In this document: positions 51,230 through 60,583 of the stretch, one piece after another
Position numbering within the stretch: position 1 is the stretch's first letter
Layout of the letters: every line of letters starts with the position of its first letter
NCBI GenBank assembly: GCA_002483265.1
Contig: DLHO01000022.1
Span: 186,860-250,859, forward strand
DNA: 64,000 nucleotides
Direction of reading: 5' to 3'
Origin: Flavobacteriales bacterium UBA7666
GTDB taxonomy: Bacteria; Bacteroidota; Bacteroidia; Flavobacteriales_D; Crocinitomicaceae
Notes under the pieces: model-generated
Told to the model about the DNA's origin: nothing
Seen by the model: only the letters and a program-made list of their open reading frames with translations
The model's database searches: none
Translations under genes and position numbers: made by a program

Positions 51230-54200
51230 TTAAAGGATAAATGTTTTTCCGATTTCCATATCACCTAAGCCATAAGGATAAACGGAGTTTTCTTTTTCCT
51301 CCACTTGTATAATGTGTGTTTCTGCCGGAACGAATAGTTTGTAAGGTTTATCGGGGATTAAGATCTGGTCTTCGTCCTCGAGTCTGTATAAATGATAGAA
51401 GTTTCGTTTGCCGGTCTCTGTTTTGTCTTGTGAGACGCGTATAATTGCAAAATAATCGATCTCAGCAACGAAATCAATTTCTTTGATTGCATTGTAAATG
51501 CGAGAAGCATGAATGGGTTCTCCAAATTTCGGAAGTGAATCCTTAGCTTGCCACGGTGCGATAAAATTATCACAGATCTCCTGAATGGCTTCAAGAGAAA
51601 CTACCTGATTTTGATCTACCAGACGAATAGCACATTTGATTTGCAATTCTTCGTAAACCGGATTGATCACATCTACCAGTACATTTTTCGAAGCGCGTGC
51701 ACTTAAGAAATCTTCCATTCTGGAAAGCATTCCCGAAGGAACCATTGGTTTTGAATTGTCAATGGTCTTTAGTTTGTTTTGAGGAATCACAACGACCGTA
51801 ACAACGCCTTGTTTGCTGTTTTTCAGGTTGGTATTCGGAAGGCAAAGCACTTTACCGATGTCGGGAAACTCCTGTAGCGTAAGTAATTCAAAATCACGAG
51901 CGGTTACTGCTCTTCCACGGTGTGTTACATATTCCGAAACACGTGCCTGCATACTTTTCAAATCTTCCAGCTCTTGTCCGGCATAGTAAGAGGTAATCTG
52001 CTCAATACTGGTAATTCCGGGTAGTTTTTTCTCCGGTTCAAGAACGCCATTCGAGTTTTTGAACGATTGCATTTTTTCGGCCGAAGCATCGTTTGTTTCC
52101 AGAACCACCAATCCTGCATTATTGTAAACTGCACGTATTTCCGGAACGAATTCATGGTTTTTTACAAAGCCAGTACGTATCCATAATACGCCATTTTTAT
52201 CGTAGAGATTTGGCGGAATATGGATGGGGAAATTGTAAACCAGATTTCCACTCACGGTCATTTGTTTGGTGCCATCTTTTAAGATAAATCCACGGGGAAT
52301 TTCTTCCCAGTAGTAGCCATCTCCCCAATACATTACAATCTTCGGAATATCGTCAACAGTCATCTCATTGCTGATTGCTTCAAATACTATAAAAGTTGAA
52401 AAAACTTCACCTCCTTTTATATTTTTGAAACCCATGAGAATACTCGCATTTGTTTCTTGTGAGAATACAAATGGAATTCCGGTATTTGTGCTGGAATCCA
52501 AAGAAGAAACAATCCCAAATGGATGAAGTTGATCCACGATTACATTACTGTTTCGGGTGTTTTTGCGTAAATCAATAATGTCTTCGGACTTGTAATTCAA
52601 AGTCATGTTTTCTACATGAGGAAAGATGGGCGGAAGTAAAACAGGAAGTCGTTTTTTTCTCCATTTCTTCATCATCATGCGTTCGGTAAACAGGTCGCGG
52701 TATTCCTGACTTCCAAATCCCATGTCCGGACTTTCCAGCGTTAATCTGACAAAGCCGGTTCGAGTCTTGATCGTGTATTTGTATGCTTCTTCAGAAAGTT
52801 CAAACGGAACCATTTTCTTAATCGATATTTTTTTGAACCCACTTTCATCGGCAACCGCTTTATCTAGTTTAGCTGCTATGGGATCGTCTGTCTCCGCATC
52901 ACGAAATAAGGAAAACCCGCTTTTTCCGGTAGTTGGAAACCAACTGTTGTCACTTAGATAACGTGTTCGGATTTTAAAGCTTTCGTTATCAATTTTTTCG
53001 GGATAGGCAGCATAATGACCTTTCAATCCTTTTGGATGCAGTGGAAGTTGATTCCATTTGATGCACACATCGATGTTGCTGGTGTTTTTAATAGCCATCT
53101 CGTAGTTTCCGATAACCATCCAGGTTCCTGCAGAAGTATTGATTCCGAATGGCGGAAATGATTTGGTATTATCGATCTTACCTAATTCATTGTAAACCTG
53201 AAGATCGTTGATTCCTTCAACCTTCGTGCGGATCAAAATTCGTTGAATGGATAATTTATGAATCCAGGAGTATGGATAAAGCCAGGCGTCAAAATTGAGA
53301 CGAATTTGGATTGCAGGAAATTCGGATTTAAAATGATGAATTTCTTCGGTGCAGCCAACGGTAGAAGGAAAGTCTTCTGGCAATAAAAGCTTCAAAATCA
53401 AGCGATTTCGAGTAGTGTCTTTTTTTACTTCGAATACCGTCACGTTTGTCCAGCCTGTTGGTGTACTGATTGTTAAGTAAAAGAGATTGTTGAAGATATT
53501 TGCCCGAATTGTTTGACGAACTCCAATAATTCGCGTCAATTCCTTTCTATCTAATTTCAGCCTGTGTAATTCTTCTCTGGTGAACTTCAGTTTATCCCCT
53601 TTCAGGTTACTCAATTTGAGCTTGGATAACTCATGTTTCACTAATTTGAGTCGTTCTGTTACTTTCGTGTCATGAGAATGAAGCTTTTCTAATTGCTGTT
53701 TCTCAAATTTGAGTTTCTCTATTTTCAACTTCAACAGTTCCAACTTTACCAGTTTCGGTTCGATTGACTGAAGTGTTTTGAGCCATTCTCTATTCTCAGC
53801 TTCGAAGTAAATATTCACCACCCGTTTTCCTTCGCGTAAGAGCAAAGAAGGTGCTGCAATTCGAATTCCGATAGCTCGTGTCTCACGCGAGAATTCATTA
53901 TCAAAGATCAGTGTGCGATCCGGATTTGGTTTGTCATGTAAGAGATTCCGTGTTTTAATCGCTGTTACAAAATTTAAGTTTGCAGCAGGGTAGTGGTAAG
54001 GGTTTCGTTCAAAGCAAACTGTATATGCGCCGATTGCTTCAATATCCTGAACAATCAATTCATCTTCCAAACGATAAGTCAATACATTTTGATCGGCATT
54101 TTTTCGATTGAATCCGGTGTTTTTTTCAATAGTAATGGTTCCCGGTGTCGTCTTGTCAAAAGCCAGCCAAACACGATCTCCTTTAACAGACAAGGGACTT

Positions 54201-54562
54201 ACTTTTAAGTATTCTGTCAGGTACCAGTTGGCAAAATCATTCCAGCGCCCGTTGTATTTTTCTGTTACCTTTTGAAGGTTTTCTACAAAAGCAAGCAGTA
54301 GAGCCTGTGACGGTTCCATTTTCCCAATAGCCTCGTGAGAATGCTTCATATGGATACTTTTCAGTAGCGCTTTCAGTTCGTCAAGAAAACCTTCAAAATA
54401 ATTTTCAGGAATTTCACGCTCGTTGTAAAAACGGATCCATCCCGCAATTTGAATCAATTTTTGGAGTATAGCAGCTTTGTCGCTGTCCAGCATTTTGAAT
54501 GTGCCGGGAACGTGCAAGCGATCTAAACGATCTTTTCTACTTTGTCCGTCTCTTGATTCCAT
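51230..54562 (-). CDS. Large baseplate J-like protein (Afp11-like)
   Basis: An 1110-residue protein. The C-terminal 250 residues match baseplate J/gp47-type wedge proteins (HRGRAVTARDFELLTLQEFPDIGKV and the following VVVIPQ). An internal segment of about 75 residues (about 267-342) is extremely Lys- and Leu-rich (LKLKIEKLKFEKQQLEKL and similar) and predicts a coiled coil. It interrupts the usual beta domains. The protein is expected to bridge the baseplate to sheath and hub. Confidence 0.85.
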   Translation of the reverse strand: MESRDGQSRKDRLDRLHVPGTFKMLDSDKAAILQKLIQIAGWIRFYNEREIPENYFEGFLDELKALLKSIHMKHSHEAIGKMEPSQALLLAFVENLQKVTEKYNGRWNDFANWYLTEYLKVSPLSVKGDRVWLAFDKTTPGTITIEKNTGFNRKNADQNVLTYRLEDELIVQDIEAIGAYTVCFERNPYHYPAANLNFVTAIKTRNLLHDKPNPDRTLIFDNEFSRETRAIGIRIAAPSLLLREGKRVVNIYFEAENREWLKTLQSIEPKLVKLELLKLKIEKLKFEKQQLEKLHSHDTKVTERLKLVKHELSKLKLSNLKGDKLKFTREELHRLKLDRKELTRIIGVRQTIRANIFNNLFYLTISTPTGWTNVTVFEVKKDTTRNRLILKLLLPEDFPSTVGCTEEIHHFKSEFPAIQIRLNFDAWLYPYSWIHKLSIQRILIRTKVEGINDLQVYNELGKIDNTKSFPPFGINTSAGTWMVIGNYEMAIKNTSNIDVCIKWNQLPLHPKGLKGHYAAYPEKIDNESFKIRTRYLSDNSWFPTTGKSGFSLFRDAETDDPIAAKLDKAVADESGFKKISIKKMVPFELSEEAYKYTIKTRTGFVRLTLESPDMGFGSQEYRDLFTERMMMKKWRKKRLPVLLPPIFPHVENMTLNYKSEDIIDLRKNTRNSNVIVDQLHPFGIVSSLDSSTNTGIPFVFSQETNASILMGFKNIKGGEVFSTFIVFEAISNEMTVDDIPKIVMYWGDGYYWEEIPRGFILKDGTKQMTVSGNLVYNFPIHIPPNLYDKNGVLWIRTGFVKNHEFVPEIRAVYNNAGLVVLETNDASAEKMQSFKNSNGVLEPEKKLPGITSIEQITSYYAGQELEDLKSMQARVSEYVTHRGRAVTARDFELLTLQEFPDIGKVLCLPNTNLKNSKQGVVTVVVIPQNKLKTIDNSKPMVPSGMLSRMEDFLSARASKNVLVDVINPVYEELQIKCAIRLVDQNQVVSLEAIQEICDNFIAPWQAKDSLPKFGEPIHASRIYNAIKEIDFVAEIDYFAIIRVSQDKTETGKRNFYHLYRLEDEDQILIPDKPYKLFVPAETHIIQVEEKENSVYPYGLGDMEIGKTFIL

Positions 54563-54585
54563 TTATATCATGTTCAAATGTTGAC

Positions 54586-54636
54586 TTCGACTCCTCTCAG
54601 TCACCTTAGTTTAAAAGGTCATTGAGCGAAGTCGAA
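54586..54636. repeat. Imperfect inverted repeat between the baseplate J and gp25 genes
   Basis: The arms beginning TTCGACTCC and ending GAAGTCGAA pair over about 20 bases with a few mismatches around a short loop. This TTCGAC...GTCGAA pattern resembles a dispersed repeat frequent in Bacteroidota spacers. It fills most of the only sizeable gap within the baseplate gene block. Confidence 0.6.
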
Positions 54637-54655
54637 ATGCCTTTTGAATTTTTAA

Positions 54656-55057
54656 TTAAAGTTGTGTTCCTTCCAAAAAGTAGAATGGATAAACCAAACT
54701 ACTTCTGCTATTGGTTTGTCGGATCGTGAATTCCAATTTGATCCACAAAACTCCCTCGATTGCATCCCGTATTTCCACATCTACAGAATTTGTAATAATA
54801 CGCGGTTCTCCATCGCGAATAGCTTGCTCGATGATGTCAATGATCATGGTTCGCTCCGAAAGATCAATTTTCGAAAAGACCCATTTATCAATCGGACAAC
54901 CGTAGTTGTAACGGAAAACGCGCTCACCCGGAATGGTGGAGAACAGGATTCGCAAACTCTCCCAAATATCTTCTTCATCGGAAACAAGATGCACTCCGTG
55001 TTGATTAAATCGCACGGGAAACGCCCAGCCGGTTCCTAAATATGTTTTATCATCCAT
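54656..55057 (-). CDS. gp25-like baseplate wedge protein (Afp9-like)
   Basis: A 133-residue protein of the GPW/gp25 family, with GTGWAFPVRF at the start and the core IPGERVFRYNYGCPIDKW. It is a conserved initiator of baseplate and sheath assembly. It is 1 base after the PAAR gene. Confidence 0.93.
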   Translation of the reverse strand: MDDKTYLGTGWAFPVRFNQHGVHLVSDEEDIWESLRILFSTIPGERVFRYNYGCPIDKWVFSKIDLSERTMIIDIIEQAIRDGEPRIITNSVDVEIRDAIEGVLWIKLEFTIRQTNSRSSLVYPFYFLEGTQL

Positions 55058-55058
55058 T

Positions 55059-55358
55059 TTATCCTCCGATTATTACTGTTGGACATCCCAATACAATTGC
55101 TCCGCCATGTGCACAGGTATCACCCATTCGGGCAGCAGGTTTCTTACCGATCATTACAGTCGTTGATCCCATGACAATGCTATCCGGTGGGCCAACGCAT
55201 ACACACATATCTCCCAAGACTGCGGCTGGTAATCCGCCGATTAAAACGGTTGGTACTCCCGGCCCGGTTATTGGGCCTCCAACGTGTGGAATAGGAGGAA
55301 CTGCTGGTGTCACCATCGGACAAGTATGCATATCTGTTAATCGCGCTGCTAACCCCAT
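55059..55358 (-). CDS. PAAR-domain spike tip protein
   Basis: A 99-residue protein with the PAAR repeat pattern. Metal ligands appear in DMHTCP (His and Cys near residue 12), CVCVG and DTCAHGG, and PAARMGD is visible. It caps the VgrG-like spike as a sharp tip and may carry effectors. Confidence 0.93.
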   Translation of the reverse strand: MGLAARLTDMHTCPMVTPAVPPIPHVGGPITGPGVPTVLIGGLPAAVLGDMCVCVGPPDSIVMGSTTVMIGKKPAARMGDTCAHGGAIVLGCPTVIIGG

Positions 55359-55364
55359 GTTTTT

Positions 55365-57155
55365 TTAATTAATCATTACAATTGCGCCTTTTACGGCCGT
55401 TTGCCCGGCTGCAGATAATTCTGCCGAGGCATTCCCCTTTGCTGTAAAACTGGCATCTGCACTTAATTCTACATTTGTGCCTTTTACTGCTACATTCACT
55501 CCTGCTTTCACATTGGCATTTGTTCCTGCATCTACTTTTACTTCCGTTCCGGCTTTGATTGTAATTTCCTTGGCTGCCTGAATCAGTATTCCACTATCCG
55601 AAAGCACAATCTTATTTCCGTTTTGATCTGCCAGGGTGACAGATTTATCTTTGTCACTTAACACCATTTTATTGGCTCCCGGAGTTGTGACCGTTACAAC
55701 CTTGTTTTCATCGTCCATTTCCAGCTTGATGCCGGATTTGGTTTGCATGAGTTGAATGGGGTTTTTAGCATCAATTTGCAATGGGGCTGCATTTGCTGAA
55801 CTGTATAAACTTCCCAAAATAATGGGATAAGTCGGATCATTATTCAGGAAACCCAGCACCACTTCATCACCTATGTTGGGAATGAAGAATGCACCAAAAC
55901 TTTTACTGCTCCAGAAATTGCTTAGACGAGCCCAAACCAGGTTTTTATCAGTATTCAAAAGTGGAATTTCTACTTGAATCCGGAATTCTTTAGCCGGATC
56001 GCCGTCAAGTTTTTTAACCACTCCAATGTGTAATCCTTCAATCCCCGGAAGAAGTCCGGAAGCAGGAGGAGTTACTACATCTGGATTTTGTGTAGACATT
56101 TCCGGATCAATTCCCATTCCGGCAGTTGTGATCCATTCACCATCTTGAATTTCGTGTTCTACAAAACCGATAAAGGCATCTCCATTGAATCGTTTTCCTA
56201 AACCGTCCAAAGTGATTAAACAGCCAGGAACAGCCAGTGAACTTCCCTGAAATTTGATTTCTCCACGAATTCGCGCCAAACCGGCTTTCAACGATTGAGC
56301 GTCTGCCCATGTTTGGAGCTGTGATGAATCACCATAACTTTCTGTTTGAAGTTCCCATCGATCGCCTCCAATAGATTCTGATAAATCAGAAGGTGTTTGA
56401 TCCCCTTGCTCATTCAATGTTGGTGTTGCTGATGCCGCTTTAATGACTGCTTGAGTTGCAATATCCCAAGCATAGGCATCAACTCCTATCGTTTGATCTG
56501 AAGTTTGTAGTTCACCTCGAAACGCAATCAAATCTTCGCCGTAAGTCACTTTGAGTACAGCAGCAGCAGAAACTTTTGGTTTGATGATGTCTACTTTCTT
56601 TCCATCAGAAAGAAGAATGAGTCCGTTTACATCTGCGCGCGAGCAAATGAAATCCCAATCGGAACAGTAGTATTGGACCAGTTCCGGATGAGTAACTGTT
56701 GTTGCGTCTACAGTGGCTGTAATGTCCGAATAAGTCCCGAGAATCTCTTTGATGATGGCACTGTCTGTTTTTTGCTCATAGAGCATATTCTTTCTGGTCA
56801 AAGTTGAAGGAAAAACAAAGTCTGCACATTCGATTTCTAAAGTGGTAGCTCCCTCTTCAGGAATATCTACATTGTGTGTAATGACCACTCCATCGAAAAC
56901 AATTCTTTCATTGCTTTGATAACCTACTTCGACACGAATGTTTTTTCCGGGTGCAAATGTCTCATCATCACTTTCAGGAATTTCCTTCATAGGCATATTT
57001 CCGGCTTCAAAAACCAGCTTTGCGCGCCCAATACGATTCACTTCTTTATGAATCCATATAGAAACCACTTCAAACGAATCGTTGATTCTATCCCCTTCAC
57101 TATAAATGGAATAAGTTACAAGGCCTTCACTATTTTTTTCTGGAGATACGCTCAT
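55365..57155 (-). CDS. VgrG-like spike protein (Afp8-like)
   Basis: A 596-residue hub/spike protein. It has a gp27-like N-terminal half, an OB-fold (gp5/phage baseplate V) region with DEVVLGFLNNDPTYPIILGSLYS (about 445-470), and a C-terminal repetitive beta-helix tail (KAGTEVKVDAGTNANVKAG) ending just before the PAAR gene. It overlaps the LysM gene by 4 bases. Confidence 0.93.
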   Translation of the reverse strand: MSVSPEKNSEGLVTYSIYSEGDRINDSFEVVSIWIHKEVNRIGRAKLVFEAGNMPMKEIPESDDETFAPGKNIRVEVGYQSNERIVFDGVVITHNVDIPEEGATTLEIECADFVFPSTLTRKNMLYEQKTDSAIIKEILGTYSDITATVDATTVTHPELVQYYCSDWDFICSRADVNGLILLSDGKKVDIIKPKVSAAAVLKVTYGEDLIAFRGELQTSDQTIGVDAYAWDIATQAVIKAASATPTLNEQGDQTPSDLSESIGGDRWELQTESYGDSSQLQTWADAQSLKAGLARIRGEIKFQGSSLAVPGCLITLDGLGKRFNGDAFIGFVEHEIQDGEWITTAGMGIDPEMSTQNPDVVTPPASGLLPGIEGLHIGVVKKLDGDPAKEFRIQVEIPLLNTDKNLVWARLSNFWSSKSFGAFFIPNIGDEVVLGFLNNDPTYPIILGSLYSSANAAPLQIDAKNPIQLMQTKSGIKLEMDDENKVVTVTTPGANKMVLSDKDKSVTLADQNGNKIVLSDSGILIQAAKEITIKAGTEVKVDAGTNANVKAGVNVAVKGTNVELSADASFTAKGNASAELSAAGQTAVKGAIVMIN

Positions 57156-57808
57156 CGTCTGGCTAATGGAGGAAATTGAATTTTCGTTCCGGGTTCAATT
57201 TTCCGGAATTCACTGAGGTTGTTGTATGCCGCAATTTCGTGACAAAAGGACGCGTCGCCGTAAATTTCATCACAATAACGGGCAATACTGTCTCCTGCAC
57301 GAAAGGTAATTACTCGTGAAAGATCGGGTGAGTTCATTTGCGTGGTGTCTTTGTCAAAATGACCTGCAAAAGAGAAGGAAACTTTTACTCTTAAAGGAGC
57401 TCCTTCCGGTGAAAATAAGCTGTAATCGTAACTGATACTTTCCACCCTTCCACGAAAGATGAATGTCCCCCAAATAACTTTGGTATAGCTTGGTTCATGA
57501 CTTTCGGAATTAATGCGGTAAATGGATTTTTCCAGTTGATTGATCCGATCCTTTATTTTCCCTGTTTTACTTGGAATAATTCCCGTATCGTCCATCAACA
57601 CATCAAAAGAAAGGCTGTCAAGTGCCTGAGATTTGAATTTTTTCAAATTCGCTATCCCATGAGCTTCTCCATTTTCAGAATAGTTCAGTTTTTTTCCAAG
57701 TTTCAATGTTGCAGGATTCACTTGTGTAGTGAATTCTCCACTCTTTTTTGCCTCGGAATAACTTTCAGTTTCGTATCCCAATATTTTCAACTTGACTAAT
57801 TCACCCAT
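57152..57808 (-). CDS. LysM-containing eCIS hub-associated protein (Afp7-like)
   Basis: A 218-residue protein with an N-terminal tail-type domain and a C-terminal LysM motif (TFRAGDSIARYCDEIYGDASFCHEIAAYN, about 170-200). In eCIS and phages this protein links tube and spike. Its start codon overlaps the stop of the small DUF5908 gene (TAATG). Confidence 0.88.
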   Translation of the reverse strand: MGELVKLKILGYETESYSEAKKSGEFTTQVNPATLKLGKKLNYSENGEAHGIANLKKFKSQALDSLSFDVLMDDTGIIPSKTGKIKDRINQLEKSIYRINSESHEPSYTKVIWGTFIFRGRVESISYDYSLFSPEGAPLRVKVSFSFAGHFDKDTTQMNSPDLSRVITFRAGDSIARYCDEIYGDASFCHEIAAYNNLSEFRKIEPGTKIQFPPLARR

Positions 57809-57969
57809 TACCGCTCTCCTTTTCTAATTCGTTGTTTACGTAATGTGTCATGTACTTCTCTCAAAATGTCTTTTTTGAGTTTAGCTACCTTCAAATCAAG
57901 ATCACCCGTTGAGTTCATTTTTCGCTCAATGGTTGTTCGAATACTGATTTCTTTAATAATTATCGACAT
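57808..57969 (-). CDS. DUF5908-like small eCIS protein (Afp6-like)
   Basis: A 53-residue protein too short for most gene callers. It reads MSIIIKEISIRTTIERKMNS followed by a basic helix. The I-x-I-KE-x-x-I-x-T-x-x start is the DUF5908 pattern, and the position between tube and LysM genes is the conserved place. It overlaps the LysM start by the TAATG junction, so it is translationally coupled. Confidence 0.78.
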   Translation of the reverse strand: MSIIIKEISIRTTIERKMNSTGDLDLKVAKLKKDILREVHDTLRKQRIRKGER

Positions 57970-57974
57970 AATAT

Positions 57975-58412
57975 TTAAGAGCGTTTCAAGGTCGTGTATG
58001 CGAATTCTATTGTTTCAATTAAAATGGCATTGGATTGCGAATCAAGTCCTGCAATGTCCCATTTTACAGGATATGCTTTTGAGCAAGTCCAGGTGTAAAT
58101 GGGAGATCCGTCTTGACCCAGTAAACTCACAATGATATCTCGTGGTACAATGGGTTGTGAAAAATCACCTTCCAGTATTTTTTTGATCCAAACCACATCA
58201 TTACGATTAATCGGATTCAAGGCCCTCTTCAGACTCAGATTACCATGCTTGACTTGTTTCGGAAGGAGGTATGTAAATTCATTCATACCTCCTTCTTTAA
58301 CACTTTCTGTTTCTATTTCAGCTGATAATCCGGTTACTTCTTTGAATGCGTACTCCTGATTTCCAATTTTCACCTGAAAATAAAAAGCAACTGGAAGTTC
58401 CCACTTTGCCAT
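57975..58412 (-). CDS. eCIS tube protein 2 (Afp5/gp19-like)
   Basis: A 145-residue inner-tube protein of the phage tail gp19 family (LPVAFYFQVKIGNQEYAFKEVTGLSAEIETE). It is paralogous to the upstream tube gene and probably forms the first ring between hub and main tube. It is 5 bases from the DUF5908 gene. Confidence 0.92.
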   Translation of the reverse strand: MAKWELPVAFYFQVKIGNQEYAFKEVTGLSAEIETESVKEGGMNEFTYLLPKQVKHGNLSLKRALNPINRNDVVWIKKILEGDFSQPIVPRDIIVSLLGQDGSPIYTWTCSKAYPVKWDIAGLDSQSNAILIETIEFAYTTLKRS

Positions 58413-58424
58413 ACATTGTTTTTA

Positions 58425-58874
58425 TTAGCTATTAGCAATAGTTAATCCGTCGTGTGCAATCTCAATTGTTTCCACTGCCACTTCATTTCCGTCAGACTTC
58501 ATATCTGTTCCGGTAATTTTTGTTGGCCATGCATTGTTGAGTGTCCAAACCATTGTAGGTTTCCCTGCCTCATCTAACAAACTGATTACAACTGTTTGAC
58601 GTTCGATGGTATTCATCTTGATTTTGTTGAACCAATCCCAGAATCCATTGTCTTTCACGAAAACACCTTTTTTCAACGTTACATTTCCGGTTTTCTTTAT
58701 TCCGGGCATTTTAATCGTTGAAAACTCTTTGCTGTTTCCATGTCTGTACTCAATGATTTGAGCTTCAATATCCAATCCGGATACTTCCTGGAATGGAACT
58801 TCTTTATCACCCAATTTTACCTGGAAGTAAAACTTCGGTAGAGGCCATACATTATCTTGCTTTTCTCCTGCCAT
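58425..58874 (-). CDS. eCIS main tube protein (Afp1-like)
   Basis: A 149-residue inner-tube protein of the same family (LPKFYFQVKLGDKEVPFQEVSGLDIEAQI). It is expected to form the stacked hexameric rings inside the sheath. Confidence 0.93.
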   Translation of the reverse strand: MAGEKQDNVWPLPKFYFQVKLGDKEVPFQEVSGLDIEAQIIEYRHGNSKEFSTIKMPGIKKTGNVTLKKGVFVKDNGFWDWFNKIKMNTIERQTVVISLLDEAGKPTMVWTLNNAWPTKITGTDMKSDGNEVAVETIEIAHDGLTIANS

Positions 58875-58932
58875 GATTTCTTATTTTATTTAATTGAAAA
58901 TGTAAAATGTAGAATTGAAAAGAAGAGAAAGC

Positions 58933-58972
58933 ACTGCTTTCGATTTAAATCCGCGGTGGCGGATAGAGCAGT
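58933..58972. repeat. Nested hairpin between sheath and tube genes
   Basis: The outer pair ACTGCT/AGCAGT and inner pair ATCCGC-GGTG-GCGGAT stack into one stem-loop in the 137-base gap between the sheath and main tube genes. It could set the tube-to-sheath ratio by stabilising or processing the mRNA. Confidence 0.5.
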
Positions 58973-59011
58973 TCCACTTTTCAATTTTCAATTCTCAATT
59001 TTGAATTTGTT

Positions 59012-60562
59012 TTAGCTTTTTTGCATTTGTTGTTGGAATGTAATCTCAATGAACTCCGCTGGTCTGGAAATAGCCACAAGAATAGTGATGCGCATGATTC
59101 CTTCCAGAATATCTTCAGGAGTCATGGTGTCGCCCAATCCGATATGAACGCTGTATGCATCTTCAGGAACTGCTCCAGCCAAACCACCTCTTTTCCAGAT
59201 TCCATTCAGGAAGTTGCTGATCATGCTTTTTACACTTACCCAGGTGTTTGCAACGTTCGGTTCGAATACATAAGCTTTAGAAGCATTTTTAATGGATTCT
59301 TCCAACATTATCATAGTTCTGCGTACATTGATGTATCTCCAGTCAAGTGAGTTTCCGTCTAGTGTGCGTGCTCCCCAAACTTTGATACCATCACCTACGA
59401 AATAGCGGATCGCATTCACTGCTTTACCGTTCATAGGAACATTCAGATCTTCTTGGTCTTTGAAAGAAATGCTCACCGTTGGGCTGATTACATTTGCAAC
59501 TCCGATGTTTGCCGGTGCTTTCCAAACTTCTTTTGTTCCGTCAACCAGAGTATAAATTCCGGCCATAGCAGTAGATGGGGGCAACAAGTTGATGATCAAC
59601 AGCATTTCGCGCATCAATTCACTGTAAACTGAAGAGTGACGTGCCAATACTTTGTGTGCGGTTTTAATATCAAGCTCCAGTTTATTGAATTCATCTTTTT
59701 TATCATCGTCATTAATCAATTCAAAGAACTTATCCACATTGGCTTTACTAACCATTTTGGTAAATTCTTCCAGTTTCTTGTCTTTGTCTTCAGCTATAAG
59801 AAGTGCTGCAATCGCATCCGGATCGTTAAAGTTCAAGAAACTGATGTCAGTGTCTGAAACAATGGATGTATTCAGCCAAGGATAGTATGAAGCTCCGTAA
59901 TCCAGGAATTCAGTACCGATTTTTTCACGGAAGTTTTTGACATTCTCACTTCTGGTATCTTTGAACCCGTCGAATACATCAAAAATGGCTATCCGGTTTC
60001 TCATTTCTCCTCCACAATGGGATAATACTTTAACCTGAACATTGGCACAACTGTCTACAGTACTTAAATAGACAGCTTCAGGTACTAAAACCATGGTTGG
60101 TTCTTCTTCTTTCAAAAGGGTGTCAATTCCATTTTTTAATTTTTCTTCTTCCAAACCACCAGTGTATCCTTCACCAATAGAGACAATGTAACATGGTCCA
60201 CCTCCGTTTGAAAAGAAAAAACGCATCTGGTAATAGAAGTTGTACTTATCGCCCTCGCGCTGAACAGTATGCTTTTTACCGTTGAGCATCAGAGTTGCAA
60301 CTCCAAGTTGTTCAGTATCATCATCTCCACCTTCTTTGGCTTCAGTTGCGCTGAATTTTGGAGTTGGAGCTCCACCGAAATACTGCATGAACTCAGCTAA
60401 TGAGCTGATTTTCCATGGTTTGTTTAATAAAGATTTGTTTCCGTCTTTCGCGAACTCGGTGTAACCTATGAATGCAGGTACAGCAGTTGCAGCTTCGACA
60501 ACGGAATTAGGGAACGCGTTCTTTTCAACGATGTATACCCCAGGTGTTTTCATTGTACTCAT
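59012..60562 (-). CDS. eCIS contractile sheath protein (Afp2/3/4-like)
   Basis: A 516-residue phage-type tail sheath protein. The N-terminus has the canonical KTPGVYIVEKNAFPNSVV and AVPAFIGYTE, and the C-terminal 120 residues have the conserved contraction core (KGVWAGRT-like GIKVWGARTL ... RRTMIMLEESI ... AEFIEITFQQ). Only one sheath gene is present, whereas Afp has three. Confidence 0.95.
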   Translation of the reverse strand: MSTMKTPGVYIVEKNAFPNSVVEAATAVPAFIGYTEFAKDGNKSLLNKPWKISSLAEFMQYFGGAPTPKFSATEAKEGGDDDTEQLGVATLMLNGKKHTVQREGDKYNFYYQMRFFFSNGGGPCYIVSIGEGYTGGLEEEKLKNGIDTLLKEEEPTMVLVPEAVYLSTVDSCANVQVKVLSHCGGEMRNRIAIFDVFDGFKDTRSENVKNFREKIGTEFLDYGASYYPWLNTSIVSDTDISFLNFNDPDAIAALLIAEDKDKKLEEFTKMVSKANVDKFFELINDDDKKDEFNKLELDIKTAHKVLARHSSVYSELMREMLLIINLLPPSTAMAGIYTLVDGTKEVWKAPANIGVANVISPTVSISFKDQEDLNVPMNGKAVNAIRYFVGDGIKVWGARTLDGNSLDWRYINVRRTMIMLEESIKNASKAYVFEPNVANTWVSVKSMISNFLNGIWKRGGLAGAVPEDAYSVHIGLGDTMTPEDILEGIMRITILVAISRPAEFIEITFQQQMQKS

Positions 60563-60583
60563 ATTTGGATTTATTGTATTGAT

